In this document: in pieces, positions 1-11,493 of the stretch
Layout of the letters: the number at the start of each line of letters is the position of its first letter
Position numbering within the stretch: position 1 is the first letter of the stretch
Source of the DNA: Rhynchopus sp. YZ270_cl-10
Lineage: Eukaryota > Euglenozoa > Diplonemea > Diplonemida > Diplonemidae
Assembly: GCA_964035575.1 (NCBI GenBank)
Contig: OZ037873.1
Location: forward strand, 1,054,001 to 1,118,000
DNA: 64,000 bases
Direction of reading: 5' to 3'
Program-made: the position numbers and the translations under genes
Notes under the pieces: model-generated
The model's database searches: none
Seen by the model: only the letters and a program-made list of their open reading frames with translations
Told to the model about the DNA's origin: nothing

Positions 1-1
1 A

Positions 2-990
2 GCACCGGGCACCTGGTCACCTGGACAGCACACCCTCGCACCTGGTGCCACTTGGGCTCCTGGGTCGGGAGCTGACAGAACGCTCTCGCCAGGACAGACG
101 TGGTCACCCAAGGCACATGGTATGGGGACATCTGCCCCGGGATCGTCCGCTGGAACGTGGTCACCTGGACAGCACACACTCACACCTGGTGCCACTTGGG
201 GGCCTGGAACTGGAGGTGACAGAACTCTCACACCTGGCGAGACTTGGGCACCCAAGGCACATGGTATGGGTACTGGAGCACCGGGCACCTGGTCACCTGG
301 ACAGCACACACTCGCACCTGGTGCCACTTGGGCTCCGGGGTCGGGAGGTGACAGAACGCTCTCGCCAGGACAGACCTGGTCACCCAAGGCACATGGTATG
401 GGGACATCTGCCCCGGGATCATCCGCTGGAACGTGGTCACCTGGACAGCACACACTCACACCTGGTGCCACTTGGGGGCCTGGAACTGGAGGTGACAGAA
501 CTCTCACGCCAGGACAGACGTGGTCACCCAAGGCACATGGTATGGGTACTGGAGCACCGGGCACCTGGTCACCTGGACAGCACACACTCACACCTGGTGC
601 CACTTGGGGGCCTGGAACTGGAGGCGACAGAACTCTCACACCTGGCGAGACTTGGTCACCCAAGGCACATGGTATGGGGACATCTGCCCCGGGATCTCCC
701 GATGGAACGTGGTCACCTGGACAGCACACCCTCGCACCTGGTGCCACTTGGGCTCCTGGGTCGGGGGGCGACAGAACTCTCACACCTGGCGAGACTTGGG
801 CACCCAAAGCACATGGTATGGGAACACTCGCACCCGGTGACACATGGTCGCCTGTTACGCCTGCGACGTGGGCACCAGGACAGCACACACTGACACCGGG
901 GCAGACTTGGGCACCTGGCAGCGGTGGGGAGAGAACACTGTCCCCTGGCGGGACATGGGCACCGAATGCTTGGGGACGTGGCGCTGCGTC
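2..990 (+). repeat. Coding tandem repeat, alternating 144-bp and 132-bp units
   Basis: Unit starts (ATGGG) fall at 122, 266, 398, 542, 674 and 818, so 48-codon and 44-codon units alternate in a 276-bp higher-order repeat; the long unit has an extra four-residue SSAG-like insert. Divergent units continue to about 990. Both lengths are multiples of three, which keeps the main frame open and also makes two shadow frames appear open. Near-identity between units points to recent expansion or gene conversion. Confidence 0.95.
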
Positions 991-3172
991 TATGGAATAT
1001 GTCAGAGTCACATGCCCGGGGAGTGTCACAGGCGACGAACTCCGCCAGAAGAAGGTTGTGGTGACGGGGTCTCTTGCCGACGGCCAGCCCCTCGACGCTA
1101 CGGTCACTGTCGAGAACGTTGACACGAACGCGGATGTGAAGGGCGGCGTTGAGTGGGCTTCGACACAGGACGGGTTTATGCAGGTTGCCAGCGACGACAG
1201 CACACCGGGCGGGGTGCGCCTTACGCTTGGACACGAAAAGTACTCTGGCGCTGAGGACGAACGCGTCCGCATTGTTGTCACCGACAAGACATCGCAGCAG
1301 TCGGGCTCGTGCACGCTCTCCGTTTCCTCCGCCGAGACTGCGGCAGAGAAAGGCTCCGCCCTCACAGACACAACGCCTGCCTTGGCGGTGGTGTCCCTTG
1401 GGTCCGCCACCAGCGGCATGACCTTGGGTCTCCTTGCCTCCCCGCAATGCGGTGTCAAGACGGACCTACCGTTCTCCATCCACCCCACCGGCCTTAAGAT
1501 CGACAACAGCAAATACCTCGGCGCCGTCGTCGGGAACATTGCGGTCATGGTGTCCCTTGCGATCTTCCTCTATGCACTGTCTGCCGCCGCACACAGCATG
1601 AGCGGGGCGACGTGGTTCCACCACTGGTTTGCGTACAATGGGTTCAAAAGCTTTCCCTCTGTGGGGCTCTACTTCTTCCTGCTGATGTACCAAGGCACGG
1701 CCTTCACAGCACTGCACCTCGTGGTATACCCGGAGAACGCTATTCAATTCATTGCCGGCCTCGCTACGACCCTTGCCTGTGTGGGCATACCTTCTGTGGT
1801 ATGCTACAAATGCCGCATGAACGTCCCCTACAGCGCTGTCTACCATATCATCAAGCCGACGGACACTGACAAGCTGAAAGAACCTAACGTAGTCCAGCTT
1901 TTCTTCTTTGGCCCAGGAGAATGGGTGGCAGTAGAACGTGACAACATGTGGAACGACAAATACATGAGCATGCTCAAGCCCTACAAAGAGAAGACCGCCT
2001 GGTGGGGCGTCTTCTTCTTCATGCTTATGTTTGGGGTGGCAGGGCTCAACGTCCCCGACTCCGACACAATGGTGGAGTGTGGACACATCCGCATGGGTCT
2101 GGCTGCGCTTTTCGTTCTGATGCTGGGTTTGAATGTGTGGAAGCGGCCGTACTGCAGGGTGCGTGACAATGTAACGTTTATCGTCCTGCACGCTGCTGTC
2201 GCAGCGGCCATGGTGATGCAAGGATTAGGGTTTTATGCGGAAGATTTGAACGACGATAGATTTGGTGTTGCGGCGAACATTCTTGAAGTGTGCATGGTGG
2301 TGGTCATTGTGAAGGCTGTTGTCGACCTCATCACCGACTCCTTCATTGCTTCGAACAAAACCAGACAGGTTCACCAGGATGATTATTGGGACAGAAAAGG
2401 CGCGCAGCTTGTGGACCTCGACGAAGTGGACCCTCTTGCGGAGACACGCGAAACCGGCTACCAGCCTCTTGGAGAATCGAGCGCACAGTTGCCCCTCTAT
2501 TCACCGCCTGCGTACACAGCATCCGATGCGAACGCCTCGTCGACCAGGGACAGCTCCTTCCTCCACCCAACCCCCTCCGCGTCACCAAGCCAACGCATCG
2601 GAGGAGGCAACCTCGGCAACTCGGTCGACCTCATGGGTGGGGGCGAGCCTCTGTTGTTCTCCACCTTCGGCCCTCCCCCAGAGACCGCAAGCACCACCGG
2701 ATACAGCAGCACGCTGCACCCAGAAAGCGACCTCAGTGACGCCCTGAAGAGCACTACAGGCAACAGCGCGGTCCTCCACCCGAGCCCAACAGGGTGGGGG
2801 AAGGCAGGTGGTCCCGCGGGAAGTCCTGGAAACCGCGACTGGGCGACGACAACTGGAAGCAGTGCGAGTGTACACCCTTCGCAAGACCCGAACCAATGGA
2901 GCCACTCTTCCAGCCCAACACACGCAAAGACGGCAAATCAGTGGGGCAGTGGAGTACCCTACACTGCTTCGCAGGATGCTGTCGGCGCCGACGGTGACCG
3001 TGACTGGGCCTTTGGAAACCAGAGCCAGCGAGTGACAGGGACAAGCTCGAACTTCAACCCCGAGCACTCCTGGCGCGAAAACCGCCCGGCTCACCGTGCA
3101 TCCACCATGCCCAACGCTAAGCATTGGAACCAGAGAGGCGACATCGAGGATACTGGGATCACCCATGTTTAA
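2..3172 (+). CDS. Membrane protein with TWxPG tandem repeats and seven TM segments (5' partial)
   Basis: The reading frame is open through the left window edge, so the N-terminus and any signal peptide lie outside; 1056 residues are visible. About residues 1-330 are tandem Trp/Pro/Gly/Thr repeats (TWSPGQHT, GATWGPG and similar), low in lysine and probably an extracellular, glycosylated stalk. A Cys-containing beta-rich region of unknown type follows (nt 990-1490). Seven hydrophobic segments lie near nt 1510-1590, 1660-1720, 1741-1805, 1999-2055, 2089-2140, 2170-2230 and 2261-2335. The last part, after a WKRPYC...DN segment, resembles the C-terminal membrane region of large protist surface proteins. 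The cytoplasmic tail (nt 2350-3172) carries about five degenerate copies of T-T-G-x-S-x-x-x-H-P. The stop is TAA at 3170. I cannot name the family. A role as surface adhesin or sensor is inferred from layout only. Confidence 0.85.
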   Translation, partial: APGTWSPGQHTLAPGATWAPGSGADRTLSPGQTWSPKAHGMGTSAPGSSAGTWSPGQHTLTPGATWGPGTGGDRTLTPGETWAPKAHGMGTGAPGTWSPGQHTLAPGATWAPGSGGDRTLSPGQTWSPKAHGMGTSAPGSSAGTWSPGQHTLTPGATWGPGTGGDRTLTPGQTWSPKAHGMGTGAPGTWSPGQHTLTPGATWGPGTGGDRTLTPGETWSPKAHGMGTSAPGSPDGTWSPGQHTLAPGATWAPGSGGDRTLTPGETWAPKAHGMGTLAPGDTWSPVTPATWAPGQHTLTPGQTWAPGSGGERTLSPGGTWAPNAWGRGAASMEYVRVTCPGSVTGDELRQKKVVVTGSLADGQPLDATVTVENVDTNADVKGGVEWASTQDGFMQVASDDSTPGGVRLTLGHEKYSGAEDERVRIVVTDKTSQQSGSCTLSVSSAETAAEKGSALTDTTPALAVVSLGSATSGMTLGLLASPQCGVKTDLPFSIHPTGLKIDNSKYLGAVVGNIAVMVSLAIFLYALSAAAHSMSGATWFHHWFAYNGFKSFPSVGLYFFLLMYQGTAFTALHLVVYPENAIQFIAGLATTLACVGIPSVVCYKCRMNVPYSAVYHIIKPTDTDKLKEPNVVQLFFFGPGEWVAVERDNMWNDKYMSMLKPYKEKTAWWGVFFFMLMFGVAGLNVPDSDTMVECGHIRMGLAALFVLMLGLNVWKRPYCRVRDNVTFIVLHAAVAAAMVMQGLGFYAEDLNDDRFGVAANILEVCMVVVIVKAVVDLITDSFIASNKTRQVHQDDYWDRKGAQLVDLDEVDPLAETRETGYQPLGESSAQLPLYSPPAYTASDANASSTRDSSFLHPTPSASPSQRIGGGNLGNSVDLMGGGEPLLFSTFGPPPETASTTGYSSTLHPESDLSDALKSTTGNSAVLHPSPTGWGKAGGPAGSPGNRDWATTTGSSASVHPSQDPNQWSHSSSPTHAKTANQWGSGVPYTASQDAVGADGDRDWAFGNQSQRVTGTSSNFNPEHSWRENRPAHRASTMPNAKHWNQRGDIEDTGITHV

Positions 3173-4536
3173 AAAAAAAATATTGGGGAGGATTTTTTGA
3201 AAATGAGGGTTTTTGTTTTAAATAGGTGAGATCCATTCATCTAAAAGGGGGATTTTTTTTGGGAGACAGCAAAGTTTTTTCAAACCCCAAAAGGCATGCG
3301 ACCCCCCCTGCATGATGGCGAAATAATGGAAAAAGATGAGTGTGTTTAGCGATACGCATTTGTCCCAGATTTTCGTTTTTTTTGTTGTTGTTGTCTTTTT
3401 TGCTGCTTTTTTCAAAAAGAATTTTTATCTTAATCATTTTTACGGTTAAGGTATTTGTATAACAAAAAGGGAACATCGTTAATGACCCAAAAACAATATA
3501 TTTATATATTCCTTTCTTTTGAAGTATGGTTTTGAGTGCACGCCCTGTTGTGTGGAGGAACATATCAGAGTATTTTTTACCTTTGTGTGGTGTGGATGAA
3601 TAGCGGGGCGCAAAAAGTGCGAATCACCCCCCCTTCAGCCACACCATTGCGTTTTTTTTTTTTTTTCTTTCTTTCTTTTCACGAAGTTAGAAACGAAAAA
3701 AAATCGCTCAAAAAAAAGGGGGGGATACACGTATGTTCACACCACCTGTTGTGCGATCTTCGTGCAGTTGTTGGTGCTCCTCCCACGCATTACAGAGAAT
3801 CGGGTATTTCACTTCACCGCTTCGAAAAAGAAAAATTAAAAAAAAAACACCTTCATTTTGCCTAGTCGCCTTTTCATAGGTGTGATCTTTTCTTTTTCCC
3901 TTTTTTCTTTTCCCTCAAAAAATTGAAGTCTCCCTTGATCTCAGTTTAACCACACACACCCACCTCCCGTTCTCTCCACCCCTTTCCCTCCGCTCTCTCT
4001 CTCTCCCTCCCTCCCTCTCCACGTTCCCTCTGCTCCCAAGCGGTTATTTTAGGCTGTTGTATTTTTAACATCCCTACTGCTGTTCAGAATATTATCAACT
4101 ATTTTTTTTTTGTATTTTAAAACGAGTTGGGCATTGACTTGTTGTTCTTCTCTCGCTCTCTTTCTCTTGTGGTATTTTGTTAGACGTAAGGTGGCAATCA
4201 ACTTCACTTTTTTTTTTTCTTTTTTTTTTTTTTGGTTTGACGAAGTATCGAAAAGGCTACCTATTATGTAGTCCTCTTTCTTTTCTTGGTATACTGTCCT
4301 GAGCGGGCTGTTGTATTTCAAGTCAACTTTCTTTTTTCCCCCCTAGTGCTTTCTCATTGAAAGTCTATGAAACTAATTTTCTTTTGCCACTTTTTTTGTT
4401 TTGTTTTTTTTGACCAAAGCATGGTTATTTGTATCATCTTCACCAAAAAAAAAAAAACCAAAACAAAAATGTGTGCATCGATTGACGCTCACAGTGCATT
4501 TATCATTTATCTTTTTCTTTAGCCTTCTTTTCAAAA

Positions 4537-4571
4537 GGTGGCTAAAGCACCGGATGCTTAGGTTCAACATC
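4537..4571 (+). repeat. Hairpin repeat, GCTTAG-stem type
   Basis: An outer GGTG pairs across the loop with CATC, and CTAAAGC pairs with GCTTAG. The loop (ACCGGAT) has drifted from ACGAGAG. A T-rich stretch follows. Confidence 0.6.
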
Positions 4572-7500
4572 ACAAATTTTTCTTTTTGCAAAGGGGTATT
4601 TTTTTTTTTTTTTGGATAACGATGTGTCTGTTTTTGTGAGCGTGTGTCTGATTCAATTGTGTGTGGGCTACCCGCAACGTTTTACCACACAAGAGAGTTG
4701 GATGAGAACCTACAGAATGAAGCAGACATTCAACGTGGAAAAAAAAAAGCCTTTCTTTTGTAAAAAGAGGAAGTTGGTCATGATGCTCTAAGCACACGAG
4801 ACTTTTAGGATTATTACGTATTTGTCTTTTGGCGAGGGGTTATTTTTTTGTGTATTCAAAACCAAAGTTAGCCCCATTAAAAATTGACGACGTGTCAGTC
4901 ACAGACCCCTGTGGCCTTCACGTGATTTATATATTTTGTATTTTTTTTTTTTTAGTACATGCACTTTGCTGTCCTTGAGGGTATTTCCCTTTATTTTTCA
5001 AAATGGATAAGCATGAGATGCTTAGGTTCATCTTTAAAAAAAAAAAACTTCTTTTTTTTTTTGGATGTGTGTATCCGCTCATAAGGTACCAGATCATCCT
5101 TCAATCTCCCTCTCTCTTTCTCTCTCTCTCTCTCTCTTTTGAGTTTTAGTCAACGCTCATTTTTTAGCAGTCCACAGAATGCGTCATTAGTCTGACCTTT
5201 TGTTTTTCCCCCCCACCTCCCACCTCCCATCTCCCATCCCACACACAACTCCGGGCAATGTTACGCACTCGTATCAACCCACCACAATGCTGTCAAAAAA
5301 AAATAACAACACAAATTCACAACTCTTTTTTCTTTCTTCTTTTTCAACGGAATATATGCCCACAGAATCCCATATTATTATGTACACCCATCCACCCATC
5401 CACTTTCTCTTTCTCTCCCTCTCTCTCTTGAACAGAAGCATAGTGGAATTGTTCCTAGATTTTAAAACAAATAGTCATAAAAGGAACATCCAATAGTATC
5501 CCCATTTTTCCCCCAAAAAGACAAAAACAAAACAAAATAAAACGTGGTTGTTGTGCGGACCCTTAAAAAAAAGGCGTGGCGTGGATATATGCTGTTGCGA
5601 CACGTGATTTTTCCAAGTTTTCAAAAAAAACAACGACACTTTTCGATTATCCCCCTTTTTTAAAAAAAAATGATCAAATTACATTTAACAGAAATGGATG
5701 AAGCGCCGTAAAGAGGCCTGCTGGTTTCTATTTCAAAAAAAGTAATTAGTGAAAAGTCGTTTTAAGGCAATCACCCCCCCGTACATAGTACCTCTTCCCA
5801 TATGTCTGACTTTTTTGCATTTTTTAATCTTTTTTTGCTGAGATTTGCGAATTATAAAACGGAAAGTCTATTTGGACTTTATCACTTTGATGTGTGTTGC
5901 TTTAGGCATCTTCCCCCCACACACCCTCCCTTTTCTCTCTTTTCGAGTATGTGTTAATGTATTCTCCAAATAGAAGGTCTTCAGATTGAAAAAATTTATT
6001 TCATCCCAACCTAAAGCACACTGAAAGACGCGTCGTGATGTTTCGATAACGATGGATGTACACGTGGTGCCATCCTCATAATTAGTTCGTTAGTCGGCTA
6101 AATGTGGGGGTGGGTGGCACGTTAACAAGTTTACCTAAAGCACACTGAAGTGGGTCTTCAGGGGTTTTTTTTTCTCTTTTCTCTCCCATTCAAAACCCCC
6201 CTCACAAAACTACAGACAACCCTTTTTTTTTTCTCCTCTGTTTCGTTTCTCTCTTTCGTTACACCAAAAAAAAAATTTGTTAATACTCCTAATAGTGCAT
6301 CTCATCCTCGGGTGTCGGCGCTATGACAACCAAGTTTTCCATAAATCCAAAAAAAAACAAACCGACAATATTTCTCAGCCAATCTGCAAACCTCTGTTCA
6401 GGAGGGAATAGGCGGGCCCGATAACCTCATGTGTCCTGAAATATTTCATGTATGTCTCGAGACTGGGTTCTGGCTTAGAGGCGCTCAGCCATAACCCATC
6501 CAGTGGGGGCCTTTAACAAAAAGTGAGAAATAATTTGCTTTTTATCCCAAGAATCTCGCGTTATTAATTTTCTACCTTTTCTTCAAGAAATGTATTAAAT
6601 TACTTTTGGAGTTAATTACTACCACCCCCCTCCCAGCCCTAGGCCCCAGACAAAGTCCCTGTTGTTTATTTTATTTTTCACTCATGCATTTTTATAGTAC
6701 ACTGTCGGAGGGCTGTTGTATTTGTCAAACTTTTATGTGGTTTTCATTTTTACTCGTGACTCAAAACACCCCTCTTTTTGTGTAATGATCTGTGTATACT
6801 CCTTTCTCAGCCCTGTCCTCCCGACTCTGACCCCCCTCTTGAGTGCGCTTAATGCAAATTAAAAGACGTGTGTGTGCACAGTTAAGCACATCCATGTTTC
6901 AATGTATGGTTTGCTGTTATTTTTTGTTACTTTTTATTTGCAAAAAAAAAAAATACAAAAAAGATTTGTTTGATCCAAAAGAGGAGACGACTGCTGACAA
7001 AAAATATAGTGGAGCACACTCTAGGGTGGCTACACTAATACAACCAAGTTTTCAAAAAAAAAAAAACTCCATCTTTTCGACTGAAAATACTATCTTAATC
7101 CTTTTGTTACTTTCTGTTCTCCTTCCCTCGACCGAGCCATATGCTCGAAGCAACTCTAAGAAAAAGACGAAAAAGAGGATTTTGTGTTTTATTGCACAAT
7201 GCTGATTGGGGGGGTTTTTTCCCCCTTTTTTTCCTCGTTTTCTTTCTCTCTAAGCATACCACGGGAAAAAAGGTTGGGAACATTTTTGTGTATCCCCTGT
7301 CTTCCTATGTTGAAAATACTTTCTCTCTATTGACCCCATTCTAGGTGGGGGCAGTCTCCTCAAAAATAAATAATTATATGGCACAATCAACCTTCTGTCT
7401 GTTGGTGGTCTAGGCATGAGGCTAAGGCCCATCCCATTGGCAACCAGTTCCCCTATCTGTAGTCCACTTGCGATATCCAGTGCTCTCGGAGAGAGTGAGC

Positions 7501-7798
7501 AATCTAAACGTCGTGTGAGAGCCCTGGCGTTTTTTGTTTTTTTGTTGTGTCGACAAATCGCCTAAGTACCCGCTTGGGGAACCTAGGGTCTGTACTCAAT
7601 GTTGGCCAAAGTTTTTTTTTTTCTTGCAGTCTCGCAGCAAACATTTCAGAATAGAAGCACGTTTTTTTTTAAATTTTGTGTGCTTTTTGTTTCCAAAGAT
7701 GCTGCAGACTAAAATACCTTGTCTCCAATAAGAGAGGGTTGACATGCTTTCCTGTTCGTCAGTGCGTGTGCCATAATTTCTATTTTTTTTTTTTTCCA

Positions 7799-7830
7799 GG
7801 TGCCAAAGCACGTGAGGGTTCAGACTCATA
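7799..7830 (+). repeat. Hairpin repeat abutting a T-tract and CAG
   Basis: A tract of about 15 T ends in CCAG and runs straight into GTGCCAAAGCACGTGAGG, a diverged copy of the GGTGNCTAAGC hairpin. The junction reads like a splice acceptor touching a donor. Confidence 0.45.
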
Positions 7831-8785
7831 TTACAAACACTTCTCTCTCTTTTTCTGTCTTTCTTTTTGTGAATTTCTCTTTTCTAAAACGATGTGCACA
7901 GTACAGTGCACGCTCAGTTTCTTCCATTTTTTTCTTTTTTTTTTTCTTTTTTTCTTTTTCCGTTTGTAGAGGGTGTAAGAAAACCCCTCACTTTGCGCCA
8001 AAATAGAATTCGACATCTATTTGGCTGCCTTCAAGTTTTTGACGTTTTGCTAGTGATAAAATGGGAGGGTGAAGTGCCAACCATGTATATTTTTTTTGTT
8101 ATCAGTGCCTGCGTTTGCCGATGAACGGTGAGGCGTTTGCACTTTCAATTTTTTTTTCTTCCTTTCGCGGGAATGAAGCAGGGCGAGAAGAATCTGGGGT
8201 GGTACCATTATTTATTCTTTTGCACGGTGAGTGAGTTTAACGCGTTCAACTCCCTGCAAAAGAAATAATAGGGGAGAAAAAAAAATTGTCCCTCCTTTTT
8301 CCCCACTCCCTCTCTCTCTCATGTCTCCGCTGTTTTGTATCGAAGAAGAACGTGGTAGCAACTTTGAGTCCCAGAACCCCTATCAGGGTGATTGTCAAAA
8401 CAACATTTTTTTTTTCTCAGTTCCCCTTTCAGGGAAAAAGGCCACTCCCAAACATAGAATATGAAAACAATGAGTTAGACACAACCAAAAAAATCCACCC
8501 AAATAGCCATTTTTTTCCGTCTACGCTTGACTGTGTAATGTAACACAATATGTTCTCCTTTTTCTTTTTTCTTTTTTCTTTTTTCTTGCGGAAATCGCAA
8601 AATGCCGATTCTGCAAACCTCATATTTTCCCTATTTTTTCTTCTTTTACAGGTGACTCAGTACAAACTAAAAAAGGGAGGGGTTTTTCTTCCTCCTCTCT
8701 AATTTGCATTAATTTGCACAAATATCAACATAAACGCAGATCCCTTCCAGATTTTCTTGGTCTGTCAAGGGTAGTCTTGGCAACA

Positions 8786-8947
8786 CAAGACGGGGCCCAG
8801 TGAAAATGACAAATGAATGCCAAGTAAAAAAGGTGACAAGTAAATGACATGTAAATCACTTGTCATGACAAGTGGCTTATTTGCCGTTTCCCTTGTCATA
8901 AATATGACATATGTTTCACTTGTCACTTTTCACTGGGTCCCGTCGTG
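8786..8947. mobile_element. MITE with CACTGGG-type inverted ends
   Basis: The left end reads GACGGGGCCCAGTGAAAATG and the right end is its near-perfect inverted copy. The interior is rich in CTTGTCA/TGACAAG short repeats and has no reading frame. CA dinucleotides flank both sides. This is a non-autonomous DNA transposon of about 160 bp. Confidence 0.8.
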
Positions 8948-9265
8948 CAGGGAGGGGGTGATGGGGGGCCCTATCCTCCCATCATTCCTGAAAAAGTTTT
9001 CGAGAGGGGAACAAAGAAACACCCCCTTCAACAATGCTTCATCCTTAAACATATTCCCCCCCTCTGATGGGTTTTTTTTTGAATGTGACTCAGCAGAAGA
9101 GGCTTAAAATCATCTAAAAAAACCCCCCGTAAAACGATTCGTGTGTGTTTTTTTTCTTCTTCCCTCCCAATTATTATTTAGGGAAAATGAAAACTGATAG
9201 TGTAAAATATGTGGGCCGTAAAAATGTTCCAGTTTGCCAAGTTTTAAAGTGCGCCGAATTAGTTT

Positions 9266-9340
9266 GTGCTTTCATCCGGATGGCTGGCATCGTACGTGGG
9301 TCAGTCGGAGGTGCCTGCATTAATAACTACGGTTTAGTTT
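9266..9340 (+). repeat. Dispersed repeat, copy 1 of 2
   Basis: It shares GTGCTTTCATCCGG, GGCTGGCATCGTAC, GGGTCAGTCGGAG and a TGCAT...GTTTA tail with 35819-35886 on the same strand. Function is unknown. Confidence 0.75.
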
Positions 9341-9502
9341 TCAGTGCAAAAATATTTTTGTGACAGTGGTATTGAGTAACCGAACCCCCTATCTATTCTC
9401 AAGCCCCTTTTTTTTTACAAAACTCATTTCAACGTTTTTTCTCTAAAAAAATGCGCCCTTTTTTTAATTTTGAAGATTCTTTATTTTGTATACCATACCC
9501 TA

Positions 9503-9642
9503 ATGGTGGCAGTATTGTGAACGGGAGCCCATTGGAATACGCAAAAATACATCAAAAATACATCACAATACTGTGTATTGTGATGTATTTTTGATGCATT
9601 TTACGTTTTCCAATGGGCTCCCATTCACAATACTACCACCAT
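9503..9642. mobile_element. Palindromic MITE with TA target duplication
   Basis: The two arms, starting ATGGTGGCAGTATTGTGAAC, are almost perfectly inverted over about 65 bp and meet at a CACAATAC/GTATTGTG centre. TA flanks both ends (9501-9502, 9643-9644). This fits a Tc1/mariner-type foldback MITE. Confidence 0.85.
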
Positions 9643-10032
9643 TACCATATCCCCCCCTCCACCCAAATCGCCATTTCTCTACACCTTACTTCTTTCTTCT
9701 CTCTTCTCGTTTGGTTTTTTTTTCTCTTTTTTACTTTCTTTTGGTGGTTTTGCTTTCCCCACTACCCCGCCTCTCACCCCCACCAAAAAAAAAAAAAGCA
9801 ATTGGAGGTGTACCATTGGTAAACAATGATAACCCAATGACGCTATAGGTGAGTGACGACACCTCCCCTTTTTTTTGTCAGTTGTGTGCACGAAGGGGGA
9901 AAAAGCAACGTCCTCTTTAGCCTGTTGACTCCGGTTTTTCTTGGAGCTTCCAGGACCGTGCATGCCCCGTTTCCTAAAAAGGAATGGTAAAACAAAAAAC
10001 GTTTTCACAAGATATAAACACAAAAAATAATA

Positions 10033-10132
10033 CAGTAACGAACACCGGAGGGGGTAAACACTAAGGTGTATTTTGGGAGTTCAAAACTCTAAGGAGGGTT
10101 ATTACCCCCCTTCGATGTTTGTTGTCTTACTG
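10033..10132. mobile_element. 100-bp MITE with CAGTAA ends, TA-flanked
   Basis: The left end CAGTAACGAACACCGGAGG and the right end CTTCG...TTACTG are inverted copies with a small indel. TA flanks both sides. There is no coding capacity. Confidence 0.65.
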
Positions 10133-10228
10133 TAACAAAAACCTAAGGTGATGGCTGCGTGGACTTCATAAAGGTGGTGTCTGTACGCTGTCATGTTTTT
10201 TTTTTGCTGCGCGATAACGAATGATCAA

Positions 10229-10260
10229 GGTGGCTAAGCACGAGAGGCTTAGGGTCATCT
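10229..10260 (+). repeat. Hairpin repeat, canonical GCTTAG-stem copy
   Basis: GGTGG, CTAAGC, loop ACGAGAG, GCTTAG, then TCATC: a 6-bp inner stem and a 4-bp outer stem around the conserved loop. An ACTTTTC-like T-rich stretch follows. It is one of the best-preserved members of the family. Confidence 0.75.
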
Positions 10261-11360
10261 TATCAACTTTTCTTTTTTAAAAAAACTTCATAGAAACCCC
10301 CTTTCCACCCCAAAGAAGCGGATGAGAAGACCAAAACACAAACTCTAATGCCAAAAAAAATGAAGAAAAAAATGGTTATATTTTGATGATAACCAACCGA
10401 GAACACAGTGCTGCGTTTCACAGAGAGGTGCAACTTTCCAGTTAAAAGGGAGAATTTTCAAAAAGGGGGGTTTTTTTTTTGAGGAGACGAAAGGCCCTTG
10501 ACTTAGCTTTCTTATCAAAATAGTTTACTTTTTTGCGAACTTTCCTTTTTAATATTAGCTGCGAACCGATATTCTATGACGTTGCGAACATATTTAATGA
10601 AATAATAAAAAAAAAAATCCCATACCCACACCCACACCATGTGAGGGGCGAAGTCATTTTGCTACCCATCCTCCCTCATGAATTGTTGTGTGCTACAAAA
10701 CAAAAAACAAAAAACAAAAAAAAAAAAAAAACAAAACAAGAGCACAAAGGAAACATAACAAAAACTTCATAAAAACCCATTCAAAAACCCCTAGTGAATT
10801 TTCTTGAATAAAGTTGAAATATGTGTATTCCGCATAGCTAGGCTAGTTGACGCCACGGGTCGGTTTAGGAAATTTGTCCATTTTTCTGGAAAATCGTGTC
10901 CCATACCCCCCCATACCGCCCTCAAATGCTATAATTAGCGGCATTTCCATATTCTTTATTTCAACTTTTAAACAAAAAGTTTGGGTCCATTTAGTGCACC
11001 CTATTATACCTTCTATTCAGTAGAATCGAAAGGTATATGAAATAACTTTTTTTTTCTATTTCTTCGTCATTTCTAATTTGTTGAACCCCCATTATGTCTG
11101 CGGTGTGCCCCTCACTACACTCTCACTTCTTGGGTTCTCTTTTGTTTTCTCTCTAAAATTGCTTTTTTTTATATCAGGTGGTCAGATCGGATGCGTAGAC
11201 TACCTGTTCCAAAAAAAAAAAATCTCTCTTTTTTTTATTGTTGTTCTTCCGAAGCCTGCTTCAAAGGAGAAAATAGTATTACCGGGTACAGCCGAATCAT
11301 CCCTCAAACAGGAGGATTTTTTTGTGCAAATCAAACGAAAACAGCTTTACTTTAGCTACC

Positions 11361-11493
11361 GGACTGGCGGGCGTAACACTTTGATCGGGCCAAGTCTAGC
11401 TTCGGCGAACGGCCACCTTCCAAGTTCACATCCAGACTCCGTGTCTCCAACCGGGTCTATACGAGTCCGAATGGACTGGCGGGCGTAACACTT
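11361..11493. repeat. Direct duplication of GGACTGGCGGGCGTAACACT
   Basis: The 20-mer occurs at 11361 and again at 11473, 112 bp apart, within a GC-richer island (about 11280-11560) that otherwise shows no gene. It may be a diverged tandem dimer. Confidence 0.6.

Noticed and set aside
45-893. Long alternative-frame ORF in the Trp/Pro repeat region
   Set aside because: It is open only because repeat units are multiples of three; the frame ending at 3172 continues into membrane segments and has protein-like composition.
10229-10260. Hammerhead or other known self-cleaving ribozyme
   Set aside because: The CTGATGA and GAAA core of hammerheads is absent from all hairpin copies, and I recognise no twister or HDV core.
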